This document shows positions 62,371 to 64,000 of a stretch of DNA of 64,000 bases, piece by piece. The notes under the pieces were generated by a model that saw only the letters and a list, made by a program, of their open reading frames with translations, did no database searches and was not told the DNA's origin. Location: NCBI RefSeq assembly GCF_000023025.1, contig NC_012997.1:1472764-1536763 (forward strand), read 5' to 3'. The DNA is from Teredinibacter turnerae T7901 (GTDB lineage: Bacteria > Pseudomonadota > Gammaproteobacteria > Pseudomonadales > Cellvibrionaceae). Each line of letters starts with the position of its first letter. Position 1 is the stretch's first letter. The position numbers were made by a program, and so were the translations under genes.

Positions 62371-64000
62371 CTATCTTTTCTGTATTTGGGCCACTTCAAG
62401 CCCCGCCATAATAAAAGGCGCTGTACCTTTTGGGTCGTCAGCAACGATCTGCTCGCTCATATAGTAGTTGTAGCTTCCATCCCGACCGAAGCCGAGCCCC
62501 GCTACCAGGCATTGGTTGGTCATGCTAATGGTGGCGTCAGCATTAACCGTTATAAATTCTTTCACCAGTGAATCGTAGGCACTAGTGGCCACATTTGTGT
62601 AGCTCTCGGGTAAATAGCCACGATTTACCGCCTTCGCAAAAAAATACACAAACATAGCCGATGCGCTGGATTCCAGGTAGTTGCCGCGTTTATTGGGCTT
62701 ATCCATAATTTGCCACCACAAACCTGTATCTGGATCGCGATACTTTACAAGAGCGCCCGCCAGCTCTGTAATCATGTCCTGAAGTGGCGTAGTTAACTCA
62801 GGTTTATCGGCAGGCAGGTATTCAAGCGTATCTACTAACGCCATTGCCAGCCAACCTACGCCTCTGCCCCAAAATTCAGATGAGAGCCCTGTCGTAGGAT
62901 CCGCCCATTCCTGCTGACGTGTTTCGTCAATCGCGTGATAATAAAGTCCGGTTTTTTCATCCCGCAAATATTTACGGGTAAGGATGAACTCCTGTACTAC
63001 TTCGTGTAGTGCGGCGCCCTGTTCGAACAGAGTAGTATATTCTGCGAGAAAGGGCATACCCATATATACGCCGTCCAACCAGAGTTGCCCTGGGTATTTT
63101 TTCTTATGCCAGAAAGCGCCCTCGCGGGTTTTTGGGTGATTGCGCAGCTGCTCGCGCAACTGATCAGCGGCCAACTTGTATTTTTTCTTTTGAGCTTGAT
63201 TGTCCAACTGGGTTTGATTGTACAACGCGAGTACCGCTCGACCGGGCGCTACACTGTCGATATTAAAGTTTTCGGAGCTGTAGGCGATAATGCTGCCGTC
63301 GCTGCGAATGTAAGACCCCGTCACTTTCTCAAGAACGTCGGTATAGTCTGGATTATTCATTGCCGCCCCCAATCGCGCATAAGCTAAGGGCAAAATTCCG
63401 ACAATATCGTATTCAAATTTAGGTACGCGGCGTCGATTGGTATCCCAACCCCCCGCGCGGTATTTCAGCGTTTTCCGTTGCAGCTCTGAGTCAGCCATCC
63501 ACTCGCTCCAATGCAACGCCGCTTTTGCGGATTGTCTGGATATTTGTGCGCGGGTCTCTTTGGTATGGCTTGTTTGCAGGCGCACACGAATAGGTTGAGT
63601 CAGCTTTTCTGTTTCCCTCTTGAGAAAAGCATCGAATTGGTCAGCAGATTTTATCGGCTCTTGGGTTTCTCCATCCCAGACCGCAACAAAGTAGTAGTCC
63701 AATTGGTTACCTCGAGTTTTCATGTGTGCCGCGTAAGATTTTTTATCGTCAACAATTTTGTTAAAGTCACGCTTGCGAAACAGTACAGCTAAGCCGAGTT
63801 GGCCTCCGTCGAGCGACTGAGGCCCCCAACTTGCGAGATAGGTAAAACTATCACCTGGAATATTCATATCTCCCAGAAGTAATTCTGTATTGGGGTGTTT
63901 CACAGTGCCTATAACAAAATCGTTACTAGCATTAGACATCGCCAGTTGTGTGTGCACCAATTCGCTACCAGCTTGCATGGAAAGAAGCGCCGAAATATTG
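62371..64000 (-). CDS. DUF4861 plus GH105 unsaturated uronyl hydrolase, N-terminus cut by window edge
   Basis: The frame is open to 64000 (NISALLS precedes the first visible Met at 63978), so the start lies outside. The N-terminal ~170 visible residues match the end of a DUF4861 domain (SFTYLASWGPQSLDGGQLGL; DYYFVAVWDG). The rest is a GH105 (alpha/alpha)6 barrel: YDIVGILPLAYARLG, LWLDGVYMGMPFLAEY with catalytic Asp, SSEFWGRGVGWLAMALVDTL, and LWWQIMDKPNKRGNYLESSA. It hydrolyses unsaturated uronic acid from oligogalacturonides or rhamnogalacturonides. Operon with kduI and kduD. Confidence 0.88.
   Translation of the reverse strand, partial: NISALLSMQAGSELVHTQLAMSNASNDFVIGTVKHPNTELLLGDMNIPGDSFTYLASWGPQSLDGGQLGLAVLFRKRDFNKIVDDKKSYAAHMKTRGNQLDYYFVAVWDGETQEPIKSADQFDAFLKRETEKLTQPIRVRLQTSHTKETRAQISRQSAKAALHWSEWMADSELQRKTLKYRAGGWDTNRRRVPKFEYDIVGILPLAYARLGAAMNNPDYTDVLEKVTGSYIRSDGSIIAYSSENFNIDSVAPGRAVLALYNQTQLDNQAQKKKYKLAADQLREQLRNHPKTREGAFWHKKKYPGQLWLDGVYMGMPFLAEYTTLFEQGAALHEVVQEFILTRKYLRDEKTGLYYHAIDETRQQEWADPTTGLSSEFWGRGVGWLAMALVDTLEYLPADKPELTTPLQDMITELAGALVKYRDPDTGLWWQIMDKPNKRGNYLESSASAMFVYFFAKAVNRGYLPESYTNVATSAYDSLVKEFITVNADATISMTNQCLVAGLGFGRDGSYNYYMSEQIVADDPKGTAPFIMAGLEVAQIQKR

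Overview
The window looks like a chromosomal segment of a marine, plant-polysaccharide-degrading gammaproteobacterium of the Cellvibrionaceae type (Teredinibacter/Saccharophagus/Cellvibrio-like). This is an inference. It rests on long polyserine linkers between catalytic and carbohydrate-binding modules, a pectin/arabinan utilisation locus, and the gammaproteobacterial order thrS-infC-rpmI-rplT-pheS-pheT-ihfA-merR. No species call is made.

Layout. 1-230: start of a GPH-type sugar/uronide symporter, cut by the window edge. 612-871: tRNA-Val(GAC) and tRNA-Asn(GTT), each with a recognisable promoter. 825-12437: an ~11.6 kb prophage integrated in tRNA-Asn and bounded by a 50-bp direct repeat. It has a tyrosine integrase, a divergent repressor switch with two palindromic operators, an HUH replication initiator, a small HerA/FtsK-type packaging ATPase, a PM2 P2-like double jelly-roll capsid protein and a run of tiny membrane proteins. 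A propeller-like putative spike, a murein-hydrolase-like protein and a terminal set of small membrane proteins follow. It has no tail genes and is best read as a corticovirus (PM2)-like tailless, membrane-containing dsDNA prophage. 12704-16096: a 520-aa putative toxin translationally coupled to three paralogous putative immunity genes with a hypervariable centre. 16568-20536: an SLBB export protein and a Wzi-like barrel.

20769-30804: the translation/IHF cluster. infC uses an ATT start, and a GT87-like membrane protein splits infC from rpmI. It ends in tRNA-Pro(GGG). Downstream of tRNA-Pro lie two ~185-bp tandem units that look like decayed tRNA-Pro plus terminator. Next come an AT-rich two-gene SIR2-HerA defence island (31966-34879) and an orphan Imm11-like immunity gene. 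36076-38402: a DJ-1/PfpI protein followed by D-lactate dehydrogenase.

38974-47791: an uncharacterised oxidative cluster: GST, dihaem protein, cupin fused to a haem-oxygenase-like diiron domain, Rieske oxygenase alpha and beta, flavin monooxygenase, DMT exporter, and a convergent LysR regulator.

48813-64000: the pectin/arabinan locus. It contains a TRAP transporter dctPQM, a 1276-aa secreted protein with two pectate-lyase domains, a pectin methylesterase and a GH43 endo-arabinanase with a ricin-type lectin domain. On the other strand are kduD, kduI and a DUF4861-GH105 protein that runs off the window. Palindromes of the form TGGTNNNACCA upstream of dctP (two) and of the pectate lyase (one, plus near-matches) suggest that uptake and depolymerisation share a FadR-subfamily GntR regulator. 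Extracellular lyase and esterase would release unsaturated oligogalacturonides, GH105/KduI/KduD would process them, and the TRAP and GPH systems are candidate importers.
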